Origin: Pedobacter ureilyticus
Lineage (GTDB): Bacteria > Bacteroidota > Bacteroidia > Sphingobacteriales > Sphingobacteriaceae
Direction of reading: 5' to 3'
NCBI RefSeq assembly: GCF_005925345.1
Contig: NZ_SSHJ01000006.1
Span: 62,001-126,000, forward strand
DNA: 64,000 nt
Positions 19,498-28,504 of the stretch are shown one piece after another. The position numbers were made by a program, and so were the translations under genes. Numbering within the stretch: position 1 is the first letter of the stretch; every line of letters starts with the position of its first letter. Below the pieces are notes generated by a model. That model saw only the letters and a list, made by a program, of their open reading frames with translations, made no database searches and was not told where the DNA came from.

Positions 19498-20196
19498 TTA
19501 GATCCCCGCTACTGATTTAGTTTCAATTGCAATTCCCGGACTCATTGTTGAAGAAACATGAATGCTCTTAAAATAAGTTCCTTTTGCAGCAGAAGGTTTT
19601 AATCTTGAAATTACTTGTAGAACCTCTAAAGCATTTTCATAAATTTTCTCTGCTGGGAATGATACTTTTCCGATTGAAGCGTGAATGATACCAGTTTTGT
19701 CAACTTTAAAATCAATCTTACCGCCTTTTACATCAGTTACAGCTTTACCAACTTCGTTAGTTACTGTACCTGATTTTGGGTTTGGCATAAGGTTACGTGG
19801 ACCTAAAACTCGGCCCAGTTTACCTACTTTTGCCATACACGCAGGAGTAGTGATAATAATGTCTACATCTGTCCAACCACCTTCAATTTTAGCTACATAT
19901 TCGTCTAAACCTACAAAATCTGCTCCTGCAGCTTTAGCCTCTTCTTCCTTATCAGGAGTACAAAGTACTAAAACGCGAACAGTTTTACCGGTACCGTGTG
20001 GTAAGGTAGCGATACCACGAACCATTTGATTGGCTTTACGTGGGTCTACCCCTAAACTCACATCAATATCAACTGATGCATCGAATTTAGTTAACGTGAT
20101 TTCTTTTACCAATGCAGCTGCATCTTTCAAAGAATACGATTTACCGGCTTCTAGTTTAGCGTGTGCTATTTTTTGATTTTTTGTTAACTTAGCCAC
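19498..20196 (-). CDS. rplA: 50S ribosomal protein L1 (uL1)
   Basis: 232 residues, normal length, with the L1 signature near the middle ([15 protein letters not shown]) and the N-terminal segment [26 protein letters not shown]. Binds 23S rRNA at the mobile stalk and, in many bacteria, represses its own operon. Lies 26 bases after rplK and directly before rplJ. Confidence 0.97.
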   Translation of the reverse strand: MAKLTKNQKIAHAKLEAGKSYSLKDAAALVKEITLTKFDASVDIDVSLGVDPRKANQMVRGIATLPHGTGKTVRVLVLCTPDKEEEAKAAGADFVGLDEYVAKIEGGWTDVDIIITTPACMAKVGKLGRVLGPRNLMPNPKSGTVTNEVGKAVTDVKGGKIDFKVDKTGIIHASIGKVSFPAEKIYENALEVLQVISRLKPSAAKGTYFKSIHVSSTMSPGIAIETKSVAGI

Positions 20197-20222
20197 TAGT
20201 GTAAACTGTTAATGTTAAATAA

Positions 20223-20663
20223 TTAGTTAAAAGGCGCATCACCTGAAACAGTGATACCCATGCTACGTGCTGTACCAGCAACCATACTCATTGCCGATTC
20301 GATAGTAAATGCATTTAAATCAGGCATTTTATCTTCAGCAATTGCCTTAACTTGATCCCAAGTCACCGATCCAACTTTTTTACGGTTTGGCTCAGCAGAA
20401 CCACTCTGTAATTTAGTAGCATCCAATAATTGGATAGCAACTGGAGGGGTTTTGATGATGAAATCGAAAGACTTGTCAGCATATACAGTAATTACAACTG
20501 GTAAAACTTTACCTGGCTTATCTTGGGTACGAGCATTGAATTGTTTACAAAACTCCATGATATTCACACCCTTAGCACCTAATGCAGGTCCTACTGGTGG
20601 CGATGGGTTTGCAGCTCCGCCCTTGATCTGTAATTTGATCATTGCACTGACTTCTTTTGCCAT
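20223..20663 (-). CDS. rplK: 50S ribosomal protein L11 (uL11)
   Basis: 146 residues. [43 protein letters not shown] is the N-terminal proline-rich thiostrepton-site domain, and the C-terminal rRNA-binding domain carries the L11 signature ([10 protein letters not shown]). First gene of the rplKAJL-rpoBC transcript; a good promoter lies ~97-128 bases upstream. Confidence 0.97.
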   Translation of the reverse strand: MAKEVSAMIKLQIKGGAANPSPPVGPALGAKGVNIMEFCKQFNARTQDKPGKVLPVVITVYADKSFDFIIKTPPVAIQLLDATKLQSGSAEPNRKKVGSVTWDQVKAIAEDKMPDLNAFTIESAMSMVAGTARSMGITVSGDAPFN

Positions 20664-20752
20664 TTTTTGTTTTTGTTTAATTAAAACTCAATGTTAAATT
20701 TTGGAAGCAATGTAACATTTAGATTTTCCTTTAGGATGCATTGAATGCAAAA

Positions 20753-20786
20753 AGGACTGCAAAGATATAAATTATCTTGCAGTCCT
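20753..20786 (-). terminator. Hairpin after nusG, overlapping the rplK promoter
   Basis: Arms AGGACTGCAAAGATA / TATCTTGCAGTCCT (one bulged base) with a 5-base loop, followed on the minus strand by TTTTG. It may terminate the secE-nusG transcript; the T-run is short. Confidence 0.5.
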
Positions 20787-20791
20787 CCAAT
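20760..20791 (-). promoter_or_regulatory. Promoter of the rplKAJL-rpoBC operon
   Basis: Minus strand: ATTG (20791-20788), 20-base spacer, TATCTTTG (20767-20760), an exact TAnnTTTG -7 box. The spacer and -7 box form the inverted repeat of the nusG hairpin. Predicted leader about 87 bases. Confidence 0.65.
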
Positions 20792-20811
20792 ACTTTTGTG
20801 AAAAATTTTTA

Positions 20812-21354
20812 TTATTCTTTTTCTACTTGCATATAGTTAAGTTCAAGTGGCGTTTTACGACCAAAAATCTTAACCATTACTTTCAATTTCTTCTTCTCTT
20901 CGTTTACTTCTTCGATGATACCAGAGAAACCGTTGAAAGGGCCATCCATCACTTTTACGTTTTCACCAACGTAGTAAGCAACGTTCATGGTCTCGCTTTG
21001 CTGGCTCATCTCATCAACCTTACCTAAAATACGGTTAACTTCTGCTTGTCTCATCGGGATAGCATTACCTGCTTTATCACCTAAGAAACCGATTACACTA
21101 TTGATTCCTTTGATTACGTGCTCTAACTCTCCGTCTAAAGCGGCCTCTATCATTACATATCCCGGATAGTAGTTACGCTCTTTGGCAATTTTCTTGCCAT
21201 CCTTCATTTGATAGTATTTCTCCGTTGGGATCAATACTTGAGGAACTAGATGCGATAATCCTAAACGGCTAATTTCCGAATCAAGGTATTGTTTTACTTT
21301 CTTCTCTTTACCACTTACCGCTCTAACAACGTACCATTTTAGCTGATCGTTCAT
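20812..21354 (-). CDS. nusG: Transcription termination/antitermination protein NusG
   Basis: 180 residues. N-terminal NGN domain ([23 protein letters not shown]...[10 protein letters not shown]) binds RNA polymerase; C-terminal KOW motif ([47 protein letters not shown]) binds Rho or S10. No inserted domain. Starts 14 bases after secE; a hairpin follows the stop. Confidence 0.97.
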   Translation of the reverse strand: MNDQLKWYVVRAVSGKEKKVKQYLDSEISRLGLSHLVPQVLIPTEKYYQMKDGKKIAKERNYYPGYVMIEAALDGELEHVIKGINSVIGFLGDKAGNAIPMRQAEVNRILGKVDEMSQQSETMNVAYYVGENVKVMDGPFNGFSGIIEEVNEEKKKLKVMVKIFGRKTPLELNYMQVEKE

Positions 21355-21368
21355 CTAATAAATCTATT

Positions 21369-21560
21369 TTAAAGTGAATTGTAAAAAGTTTCAAGAATGT
21401 AGTTAGCTCCTTTATCCATTGCCATAATCACAAGGGAGATAATTGCTGAAGCTATTAAAACCAACACTGCTGAATTTTGTAAATCACCCCATGTAGGCCA
21501 AGTTACCTTTTGGGTCATTTCTTCGTACGATTCTTTTATAAATTGAACTACCTTAGCCAT
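21369..21560 (-). CDS. secE: Preprotein translocase subunit SecE
   Basis: 63 residues with one C-terminal membrane segment (SAVLVLIASAIISLVIMAMD) preceded by the amphipathic SYEEMTQKVTWPTWGDLQ, the conserved SecE motif. Stabilises SecY in the inner-membrane translocon. The single-membrane-span short form is usual for this phylum. Lies between tRNA-Trp and nusG on the same strand, the widely conserved secE-nusG arrangement. Confidence 0.95.
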   Translation of the reverse strand: MAKVVQFIKESYEEMTQKVTWPTWGDLQNSAVLVLIASAIISLVIMAMDKGANYILETFYNSL

Positions 21561-21645
21561 ATTTGAGAATTTTGAATGAGAAAATTTAGAATGATTGAAT
21601 AGGCAACTTACTCATTTCATCATTTCAAATTCAATCATTTTATTT

Positions 21646-21718
21646 GCACGGGAACAAGGATTCGAACCCTGATCAAAGGTTTTGGAGACCTCTATTCTAC
21701 CATTGAACTATTCCCGTG
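21646..21718 (-). tRNA. tRNA-Trp (anticodon CCA)
   Basis: Cloverleaf visible: acceptor CACGGGA / TCCCGTG, D-arm AGTTCAATGGTAGAAT, anticodon loop CTCCAAA, T-arm GGTTCGAATCC. No 3' CCA is encoded. Located between tuf and secE, the same place as in many bacteria. Confidence 0.95.
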
Positions 21719-21722
21719 GACA

Positions 21723-21759
21723 AAATTAGCTAATCAGCGAATTGCTAATTAGCTAATTT
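21723..21759. repeat. 15-bp hairpin between tuf and tRNA-Trp
   Basis: Arms AAATTAGCTAATCAG / CTAATTAGCTAATTT (one mismatch) with a 7-base loop, made of repeated TTAGCTAA words. Confidence 0.6.
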
Positions 21760-21778
21760 ATGTATGCTATAGCTATAA

Positions 21779-22966
21779 TTAAGCTAAGATTTCAGTTACC
21801 TGACCAGCACCTACTGTTCTACCACCTTCACGGATAGCGAAACGTAGACCTTTTTCCATTGCAATCGCGTTAATTAATTTAACTGTGATTGTAACGTTAT
21901 CACCTGGCATTACCATCTCAGTACCTTCAGCTAAGGAAATTTCACCAGTTACGTCTGTAGTACGGAAATAGAATTGAGGACGATATTTGTTGAAGAATGG
22001 AGTGTGACGACCACCTTCTGCTTTTGATAACACATAGATCTCAGCTTTGAAATCTGTGTGAGGAGTTACTGAACCTGGTTTACAGATTACCATACCACGA
22101 CGGATATCAGTTTTCTCAATACCACGTAACAATAAACCTACGTTATCACCAGCCTCACCGTAATCTAAAATTTTACGGAACATCTCAACACCAGTTACTG
22201 TAGATTTTAAGTTCTCAGCACCCATACCTAAGATTTCAACTGGATCTCCAGAGTTGATTACACCACGCTCAATACGACCTGTAGCAACAGTACCACGACC
22301 AGTGATTGAGAATACGTCTTCAACAGGCATCAAGAAAGGAAGATCTGTCAAACGTGGAGGGATTGGAATATAGCTATCTACAGCTTCCATTAACTCCATG
22401 ATTTTAGCTACCCATTTAGCATCTCCGTTCAAACCACCAAGAGCAGAACCTTGAATTACAGGGATATCATCACCAGGGAATTCATAGAATGATAACAATT
22501 CACGGATTTCCATTTCAACTAGCTCTAATAACTCAGGATCATCAACCATATCCACTTTGTTCATGAATACAACTAATGAAGGTACACCTACCTGACGAGC
22601 CAAAAGAATGTGCTCACGAGTTTGAGGCATTGGACCATCTGTAGCAGCTACCACAATGATAGCTCCGTCCATTTGAGCAGCACCTGTAACCATGTTTTTC
22701 ACGTAATCCGCGTGACCTGGACAGTCAACGTGTGCATAGTGACGGTTAGCAGTTGAATACTCAACGTGAGCTGTATTGATAGTGATACCTCTTTCTTTTT
22801 CCTCTGGTGCAGAGTCAATAGATTCGAATGAACGTGCCTCAGATAAACCTGCATCAGCTAGACATTTTGTGATAGCCGCTGTTAAGGTTGTTTTACCGTG
22901 GTCAACGTGACCGATTGTACCGATGTTTAAGTGCGGCTTACTGCGGTCAAACTTTTCTTTTGCCAT
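21779..22966 (-). CDS. tuf: Translation elongation factor Tu
   Basis: 395 residues with GTP-binding motifs GHVDHGKT (18-25), [12 protein letters not shown] and NKVDMVDD, then the two beta-barrel domains ending [11 protein letters not shown]. Delivers aminoacyl-tRNA to the ribosome. It lies directly downstream of four tRNA genes, so it is probably cotranscribed with them, as tufB is in E. coli. Confidence 0.98.
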   Translation of the reverse strand: MAKEKFDRSKPHLNIGTIGHVDHGKTTLTAAITKCLADAGLSEARSFESIDSAPEEKERGITINTAHVEYSTANRHYAHVDCPGHADYVKNMVTGAAQMDGAIIVVAATDGPMPQTREHILLARQVGVPSLVVFMNKVDMVDDPELLELVEMEIRELLSFYEFPGDDIPVIQGSALGGLNGDAKWVAKIMELMEAVDSYIPIPPRLTDLPFLMPVEDVFSITGRGTVATGRIERGVINSGDPVEILGMGAENLKSTVTGVEMFRKILDYGEAGDNVGLLLRGIEKTDIRRGMVICKPGSVTPHTDFKAEIYVLSKAEGGRHTPFFNKYRPQFYFRTTDVTGEISLAEGTEMVMPGDNVTITVKLINAIAMEKGLRFAIREGGRTVGAGQVTEILA

Positions 22967-23088
22967 TTTTTTATACTTATTAGTAGGTTAAAATTTTTTA
23001 TTTAATTATTGTTTTGATACAATTTCAATACAAAAAACCTTGTTCTTTCTGCCTATTGTTAGCAGAACAACAAAGTTATTCACTTGTG

Positions 23089-23160
<72 letters not shown>

Positions 23161-23248
23161 TTTTACCTTTCAGCTCATTAATTCATATATCCATTGCTCA
23201 TTAGGTTACTAGTGAACCGTTGAACAATTTCCCCAATGAACTTCTAGG

Positions 23249-23321
23249 AGCGGAAGACGAGGTTCGAACTCGCGACCTATAGCTTGGAAGGCTATCGCTC
23301 TACCAACTGAGCTACTTCCGC
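23249..23321 (-). tRNA. tRNA-Gly (anticodon TCC)
   Basis: Acceptor GCGGAAG / CTTCCGC, D-arm AGCTCAGTTGGTAGAGC, anticodon stem ATAGC/GCTAT with loop CTTCCAA, T-arm GAGTTCGAACCTC. No encoded CCA. Confidence 0.95.
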
Positions 23322-23396
23322 TTTTCAATTTCCAGTTTTCAATTTTCGGCTAGCAATTATAAAACTGCGAACTAAAAACTGATTACTGTTAACCGA

Positions 23397-23482
23397 TGGT
23401 GGGGAGAGAAGGATTCGAACCTTCGAAGTCTTGCGACAACAGAGTTACAGTCTGTCCCATTTGGCCACTCTGGTATCTCCCC
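23397..23482 (-). tRNA. tRNA-Tyr (anticodon GTA), 3' CCA encoded
   Basis: Acceptor GGGGAGA / TCTCCCC, anticodon stem ACAGA/TCTGT with loop CTGTAAC, long class II variable arm (TGTCGCAAGACTTCG), T-arm AGGTTCGAATCCT. The genomic sequence continues A-CCA, unlike the other four tRNAs here. Confidence 0.95.
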
Positions 23483-23519
23483 CCTTTTACTCCAAAACTT
23501 CAAGTTTCAAAATAAAAAG

Positions 23520-23592
<73 letters not shown>

Positions 23593-23616
23593 TTTTTACT
23601 TTTAATTAACGTGGCG

Positions 23617-23624
23617 CAAAGATA
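23617..23624 (-). promoter_or_regulatory. Promoter -7 element of the tRNA-tuf operon
   Basis: TATCTTTG on the minus strand, an exact TAnnTTTG match, 25 bases before the first tRNA. No convincing -33 box at the usual distance. Confidence 0.55.
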
Positions 23625-23780
23625 TAAAAATTTGTTTTCTTACCTATAGCTACACGCTTTTTTTTTATTTTTTATCTCTTCACAGAACAACCCATTTTTT
23701 CTGAGCTGCTGTAGCCGTTTCCGAAATGGAATGCAAATATACACGCATTATTCTTAGCTGCAAATATTTTTTTAAAAAAA

Positions 23781-23804
23781 ATTGGCGAGCCTAAACTCGC
23801 CAAT
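23781..23804 (-). terminator. Intrinsic terminator of hpf
   Basis: Perfect 9-bp arms ATTGGCGAG / CTCGCCAAT with a 6-base loop, followed by seven T on the minus strand. Confidence 0.85.
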
Positions 23805-23836
23805 ACCTTATTACTAATGACAAACCAACTATCTTT

Positions 23837-24184
23837 CTAATAATCAGTAGGTTCATCTGCATTAATCAATGCCTTATGTTCGCTTAATTTTGCTCTAGTT
23901 TTATCTTTGTGTTTAGTAATTTGTTTTCTTAACGACTCGATGGCTAAATCTGTGGCTTCTTCGAAAGATTTGCACTGCTCTTTGGCAAACAAAGTACCAC
24001 CTGGCACAATTAGCTTAATTTCGCTTATTTTATTCGCCTCATCTTCTACGTTTTCGAGCTTTAGATAAACTTCTCCACTTATAATCTGATCAAAAAACTG
24101 ATCTAACTTATCTACTTTCTTTTGAATAAACTCCAGTAACTTCTTGTCTGCATTGAAATGGATAGACTGTACTCTAATTTTCAT
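23837..24184 (-). CDS. hpf: Ribosome hibernation-promoting factor (HPF/RaiA family, short form)
   Basis: 115 residues: beta-alpha-beta-beta-beta-alpha fold of the sigma-54 modulation / HPF family, with MKIRVQSIHFNADKKLLEFIQKKVDKLDQFFD at the start and the second helix KSFEEATDLAIESLRKQITKHKDKTR. It lacks the C-terminal dimerisation domain of long HPF. Binds the 30S decoding site to inactivate idle ribosomes. It starts 13 bases after the recombinase stop and ends with a strong terminator, so the two are cotranscribed. Confidence 0.9.
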   Translation of the reverse strand: MKIRVQSIHFNADKKLLEFIQKKVDKLDQFFDQIISGEVYLKLENVEDEANKISEIKLIVPGGTLFAKEQCKSFEEATDLAIESLRKQITKHKDKTRAKLSEHKALINADEPTDY

Positions 24185-24197
24185 TTTTCCTCCTTTT

Positions 24198-25085
24198 TTA
24201 GGCCCTAGGATGGGCTTGTTTATAAATGGACTTTAATCTTTCTACTGAATTATGTGTGTACACTTGGGTTGCGGCCAAACTGGCGTGCCCCAAAAGCTCC
24301 TTAATTGCATTCAAATCTGCCCCCCTATTTAACAAACTGCTCGCAAAAGAGTGTCGCAATACGTGTGGGCTTTTCTTTTCGTGGGTAGATACCAATTTCA
24401 AACAACTGTTTACTATGCGGTAAATGAGGTTGGGATAAGCCTGATCTCCGCTATTGGTAACGATTAGATAAGGACTTTTGTTATCGAAATCTTGCAAATT
24501 TTTCAACGCGATAAATTCAACTACTTCCTTTTGCAAAGCCTTATGCAAAGGGATAATACGTTCTTTATTTCTCTTACCCAATACTTTAATAGCACCCTCA
24601 TAGGTGTTAAAGTCATCTTCTTTAAGCCCCAAAAGCTCAGCTAAACGCATACCCGTACCAAACAACAACTCTACCACTAACCGATCTCGCTTACCCGCAA
24701 AACTATCATCAAAACTATGCTGGTTATCCAACAAAGCATCCATCTTTACTTCCTCTACAAATACAGGAAGTTTTTTAGGTGTTTTTAGCGTTTTAATTAA
24801 GCCAGTTGGGTTTGTAATCAACTTATCTTCGCGATGCAGAAACTTATAAAAGCTTTTTAAAGAAGATACCTTTCTATTGACAGCCTTTTCAGTTAGTCCC
24901 TTTTCTTGCAATAAATGCACCATGAAATTTTTAACATCTGCGGCTTGGACCAACTCGACACTCGTTAAAGACGCTGATTTCAAAAAATTTTCGAACTGCA
25001 ACAAATCTGCACTGTATGCGAGCAAGGTATGTGGCGAGTAACGCTTTTCATACTTTAGATAGGCGAGAAAATCGTTGATCAGCAT
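24198..25085 (-). CDS. xerC: Tyrosine recombinase XerC/XerD-type
   Basis: 295 residues: N-terminal SAM-like core-binding domain (FLAYLKYEKRYSPHTLLAYSADLLQFENFL) and a C-terminal catalytic domain with R147 (GTGMRLAELL), the beta-hairpin lysine near LGKRNKERIIPLH, HVLRH (H241, R244), GH (H267) and Y276. All six catalytic residues are present. Probably resolves chromosome dimers at dif; XerC versus XerD cannot be decided here. The start at 25085 (MLINDFLAYL) matches the family; an upstream in-frame extension to 25139 is rejected. Not linked to any mobile element. Confidence 0.88.
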   Translation of the reverse strand: MLINDFLAYLKYEKRYSPHTLLAYSADLLQFENFLKSASLTSVELVQAADVKNFMVHLLQEKGLTEKAVNRKVSSLKSFYKFLHREDKLITNPTGLIKTLKTPKKLPVFVEEVKMDALLDNQHSFDDSFAGKRDRLVVELLFGTGMRLAELLGLKEDDFNTYEGAIKVLGKRNKERIIPLHKALQKEVVEFIALKNLQDFDNKSPYLIVTNSGDQAYPNLIYRIVNSCLKLVSTHEKKSPHVLRHSFASSLLNRGADLNAIKELLGHASLAATQVYTHNSVERLKSIYKQAHPRA

Positions 25086-25294
25086 TTTACACTTAGATTG
25101 GTTGACGAGTGAATTTACAAAAGAAAAACACATTGCCAAAGGATTTCTTCAAATAGTGACTAAAATCTTTCCTAATAGTGAGGGATATGTGGTTTCGGGA
25201 GCTTAACTACGAAAGTTAAAGTTCATCACAAAGACCAATGCTAAATCTAAGCAATTAAACACAAGCAAATACAGTCAATTGATAGCAAAAAAAA

Positions 25295-25320
25295 AGAGGA
25301 CACCTAAACAGGTATCCTCT
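25295..25320 (-). terminator. Intrinsic terminator of rpsU
   Basis: Arms AGAGGACACCT / AGGTATCCTCT (one G-U) with loop AAAC, followed by nine or ten T on the minus strand. Confidence 0.85.
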
Positions 25321-25344
25321 TTTATATTTTAATTCGAAAAGGAA

Positions 25345-25539
25345 TTAAAGGGTTCCTTCTTGATTTAATCCTTGGATGTAAACCGCTTTCTTAACTTCAG
25401 TACGGCGAGTTACAGATTTTTTCTCGTATGCTTGACGGCTACGTAGTTCTCTTAAAACACCAGTTTTTTCGAATTTCTTTTTAAAACGCTTTAACGCTTT
25501 ATCTAACGATTCACCATCTTTAATATTGATCATGATCAT
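25345..25539 (-). CDS. rpsU: 30S ribosomal protein S21 (bS21)
   Basis: 64 residues, MIMINIKDGESLDKALKRFKKKFEKTG..., the standard bS21 length and sequence. The longer upstream open frame is not coding: bS21 begins at this ATG, and a promoter lies in the extension. Binds near the anti-Shine-Dalgarno end of 16S rRNA. In Bacteroidota bS21 helps hide the anti-SD, and rpsU mRNAs are reported to carry a strong SD for autogenous control; here AGGAGGT is present upstream. Own promoter and terminator, so monocistronic. Confidence 0.95.
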   Translation of the reverse strand: MIMINIKDGESLDKALKRFKKKFEKTGVLRELRSRQAYEKKSVTRRTEVKKAVYIQGLNQEGTL

Positions 25540-25551
25540 AACGTTGAAAAT

Positions 25552-25561
25552 ACCTCCTCTC
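25552..25561 (-). promoter_or_regulatory. Strong Shine-Dalgarno sequence of rpsU
   Basis: Minus strand GAGAGGAGGT, fully complementary to the 16S anti-SD, with 12 bases between it and the ATG (longer than usual). Most other starts in the window lack any SD. Confidence 0.65.
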
Positions 25562-25595
25562 GTTTTTTTAATGCCAGCTTTTCTGCTTGGGGATG

Positions 25596-25603
25596 CAAAT
25601 GTA
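25596..25603 (-). promoter_or_regulatory. Promoter -7 element of rpsU
   Basis: TACATTTG on the minus strand, an exact TAnnTTTG match; TTTC lies 19 bases upstream as a weak -33. Predicts a ~50-base leader containing the SD. Confidence 0.55.
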
Positions 25604-25728
25604 GGTAATTTATTGAACTTGAGAAAGTTTTTTACTATTATTTCATTAACAAAGTAGGTCAAAAACAAAAATGGATGTCTTATGAACATCCATTTTTTTT
25701 AACCAAAACTATAAAACAACAAATGATA

Positions 25729-26640
25729 TTAGTTTATTGTATTTAAAAAGGCATCTATCTGTGCGGCTGTGGCAGGTGCTACATTCAAGTTCAAATGCAA
25801 ATCTGCGCTTACTGTAAAAGTGGTTTGCCCAAAATAGATCACATCGTTTACATCTGTAGATAAAATAATCAACTTACCTGTTAAACCAATTGGCATAGAA
25901 TTTAAATAAGATTGATGTTTGTTAACAGCCAATACAAACGGCAAGCCAGCTACAGATTTCAAGTCATCGAAAACCATATAAGCACGTTGATCTTTGATAC
26001 TTGGAGCTGCACCTGCGTAAACCGGACTGGCAGTAATTGTTGTTTTTGGATTAGGGTTGCTATAGAAGTAGTCGCAGTTTATCCAGCCAAAATTAGGCAA
26101 GTTAAATTGATAAAAATCTGCACTGGTAGCTACCCTAGCCTTTTGGTCTAATACCCAAGTACTATCTGAAGCTGCTGTTGGGCCCCAAACAAATAAATCC
26201 ATTGGTGCGGTATTAAATGTTGTAGGTACTTTTACCGCTACGGCAACTGCCGGATTTAGCTTAAGCGCCTGCCCATTCTGACTAGCTAAAATCTGAAACT
26301 CTCCCCCAGAAATCAATAATTGTCCGTTAGATTGGGTTACTTTCCCCGAAAGGATGATATCTCTTTTGCTGAGCACTTCCTTTAAGCTCACTACTACATT
26401 CCCCGTAACTGGATTTCCACTGGCATCTAAAAAAGCATTGGCGGGAAAATCGAATTTCATGCCTTTGGTTCCAGTAATACTGAAGGCGGCACCGGCAGTG
26501 CCATTGAACTTTTGCGTGGGCACACTAAATTTAGCATTAAATTCTGCTAAACTCAATTTAGTGTCATCGTTTCCTCTATCTTTTTTACAGGCAAACAATG
26601 TAGTTATTAAAACTAATGCGATTAAGGTTAAATTTTTCAT
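25729..26640 (-). CDS. Putative lipoprotein of unknown function
   Basis: 303 residues. Begins MKNLTLIALVLITTLFACKKD, a signal peptide with lipobox LFAC, so it is exported and lipidated. The mature part contains GTKGMKFDFPANAFLDASGNPVTGNVVVSLKEVLSKRDIILSG followed by GGEFQILASQNGQALKLNP, a beta-rich pattern reminiscent of ZU5-like extracellular modules found in many Bacteroidota hypothetical lipoproteins. No catalytic motif is seen. It stands alone, 187 bases after the rpsU gene and 395 bases from the acyl-CoA dehydrogenase. Function not assignable. Confidence 0.7.
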   Translation of the reverse strand: MKNLTLIALVLITTLFACKKDRGNDDTKLSLAEFNAKFSVPTQKFNGTAGAAFSITGTKGMKFDFPANAFLDASGNPVTGNVVVSLKEVLSKRDIILSGKVTQSNGQLLISGGEFQILASQNGQALKLNPAVAVAVKVPTTFNTAPMDLFVWGPTAASDSTWVLDQKARVATSADFYQFNLPNFGWINCDYFYSNPNPKTTITASPVYAGAAPSIKDQRAYMVFDDLKSVAGLPFVLAVNKHQSYLNSMPIGLTGKLIILSTDVNDVIYFGQTTFTVSADLHLNLNVAPATAAQIDAFLNTIN

Positions 26641-27035
26641 GACGTTTAAATTTGATATGCTTAATTAATAAAGGCTTCTTTGCCCTGTTTGTAAGTATAT
26701 CAACCTATTGAAAAATTTGTTACCTATGTTTTTTCTCTTTTTTGCTAAAAGACAAAAGTTAGCTACAGATGTCATCGGATTAAACCGCTAATCTATTTGT
26801 GCAGAACATTACCAACTAATATCTTGTAGGTCTATCAGAACATCTTTAGCATAAACTAAAAAGCCACAGATACACAGATACTATTTGTCTAATACCCATT
26901 TGATCTGTCGCCACAGCTTGTAAAACCATATCTAATAAGATTAAACCTCTTTAGTAGAATACAAAAAAGCCACAGATAAGCAGATTTTTAATTCATCTGA
27001 GCATCTGTGGCTAAAAATCTATTTTCTGAGCATAT
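26641..27035. other. Intergenic region with CACAGATA-type repeats
   Basis: No gene seen. Contains AAAAAGCCACAGATACACAGAT (about 26869-26890) and a related hairpin at 26972-27014 that serves as terminator for the acyl-CoA dehydrogenase gene. The rest is AT-rich without recognised structure. Confidence 0.55.
26972..27014 (-). terminator. Terminator hairpin of the acyl-CoA dehydrogenase gene, made from a CACAGATA repeat
   Basis: Arms GCCACAGATAAGCAGAT / ATCTGAGCATCTGTGGC with a small loop and two mismatches; read on the minus strand it is followed by TTTTTTG. Confidence 0.65.
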
Positions 27036-28190
27036 CTATTTCATAATTTCTCTGGCAATTACAATTTTTTGAATTTCGGAAGTACCCTCTCCAATAGTGC
27101 AAAGCTTGCTATCGCGATAAAACTTCTCTACCGGAAAATCTTTGGTATAGCCGTAGCCTCCAAAAATCTGTACGGCTTCTGTAGCACACCTTACCGCTAC
27201 TTCAGAAGAATAATATTTTGCCATAGCAGACTCTTTGCTTACTGGCTGGTGCCTATTTTTCAAATCTGCCGCCTGACGAATCAGCAAATCTGCCGCTTCT
27301 ATTTCGGTAGCCATATCCGCCAACTTAAAGCTAATACCCTGAAAGCTAGAAATGCTCTGCCCAAATTGCTGTCTTTCTTTTGAATAAGCCAAAGCTGCTT
27401 CGTAAGCTCCTTTAGCTATTCCCAAACCCAAAGCTGCAATAGAAATACGTCCACCATCTAGCACTTTCATGGCTTGTTTAAATCCATCACCTTCGGCCCC
27501 CAACAAGTTTGCTTTTGGTACTCGGCAGTTATCAAAAATCATTTCTGTGGTTTCTGATGCACGCATGCCCAATTTATTTTCTTTTTTACCGGCACTAAAA
27601 CCAGGTGTTCCTCTTTCTACTACAATCGCCGAAATGCCTTTTGAACTTCCGGCCTCGCCTGTACGCACCATTACCACAGCTACATTACCAGATTTACCGT
27701 GGGTAATCCAGTTTTTGGCTCCATTAATCACATATTCATCGCCATCTAATACGGCGGTAGTTTGCATACGTAAAGCATCAGAACCGGTATTGGCTTCGGT
27801 TAAGCCCCAAGCGCCAATCCACTCGGCAGTAGCCAACTTAGGCAACCATTTTGCTTTTTGTTCTTCGTTACCAAAGGCGAGAATATGACCTGTACACAAT
27901 GAATTGTGTGCTGCCAACGATAGGCCAATGGAGCCGCAAACTTTGGCAACTTCTACAATGACGTCCACATACTCTTGGTAGCCAAAGCCCGAACCGCCGT
28001 ACTCTTCGGGCACTAAAACGCCCATTAAGCCAATTTGGCCCAGTTCTTTAAATAAATCGATGGGGAAATGTTGAGCTTCATCCCATTCCATTACATTTTT
28101 ACGAATGTTTTTTTCCGCAAAATCACGCACCATGTTTTTGATCATTGTACGATTTTCGCTCTCTTGAAAATTAATTCCCGTTTGAATCAT
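27036..28190 (-). CDS. Acyl-CoA dehydrogenase
   Basis: 384 residues, the normal length for the family. N-terminal helical domain, then the FAD-binding middle domain (GAWGLTEANTGSDALRMQT and NWITHGKSGNVAVVMVRT) and the C-terminal helical domain with VQIFGGYGYTKDFPVEKFYRDSKLCTIGEGTSEIQ, where E368 is the expected catalytic base. Catalyses the first dehydrogenation of fatty-acyl or branched-chain acyl-CoA using FAD; short-chain specificity is likely but not decided. Stands alone with its own terminator. Confidence 0.93.
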   Translation of the reverse strand: MIQTGINFQESENRTMIKNMVRDFAEKNIRKNVMEWDEAQHFPIDLFKELGQIGLMGVLVPEEYGGSGFGYQEYVDVIVEVAKVCGSIGLSLAAHNSLCTGHILAFGNEEQKAKWLPKLATAEWIGAWGLTEANTGSDALRMQTTAVLDGDEYVINGAKNWITHGKSGNVAVVMVRTGEAGSSKGISAIVVERGTPGFSAGKKENKLGMRASETTEMIFDNCRVPKANLLGAEGDGFKQAMKVLDGGRISIAALGLGIAKGAYEAALAYSKERQQFGQSISSFQGISFKLADMATEIEAADLLIRQAADLKNRHQPVSKESAMAKYYSSEVAVRCATEAVQIFGGYGYTKDFPVEKFYRDSKLCTIGEGTSEIQKIVIAREIMK

Positions 28191-28504
28191 AAGTTGCTGT
28201 TAAAAGAAAAAACTGCTTAAACACTTTGCTTCGTTAGCTTTTGCATTTAAACAGTTTAGTAAGATTTATATTTGGTTGAGGGCAATGTTAAACAAATTAA
28301 ATTACACTTTCAAAGCAATATTATTCTTTTATGAGTGGAATGATTTGGTATGTAGTTCAAATATTTTGTAAACGATACCAAAAACCTATTAAAATAGAAT
28401 GACCTAAGCAGCAATTTTTTTTCATTTTTTTTTTAAGAAATTACGAATAAGTTCAAATTTAATAGCAATTCATTTAAAGACTTGGTAAAAAAGCCCAGTA
28501 TCTT
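28191..28504. other. Intergenic region, AT-rich
   Basis: No gene seen. One stem-loop (AAACTGCTTAAACAC at 28209-28223 against GCATTTAAACAGTTT at 28242-28256, imperfect) lies just upstream of the acyl-CoA dehydrogenase start. The rest contains poly-T stretches only. Confidence 0.5.

Noticed and set aside
24198..25085. Integrase marking a mobile element
   Set aside because: The recombinase has housekeeping Xer features and neighbours hpf and rpsU; no attachment-site repeats or cargo are seen.
25540..25689. N-terminal extension of rpsU
   Set aside because: bS21 begins at 25539, and the extension contains the rpsU promoter and SD.
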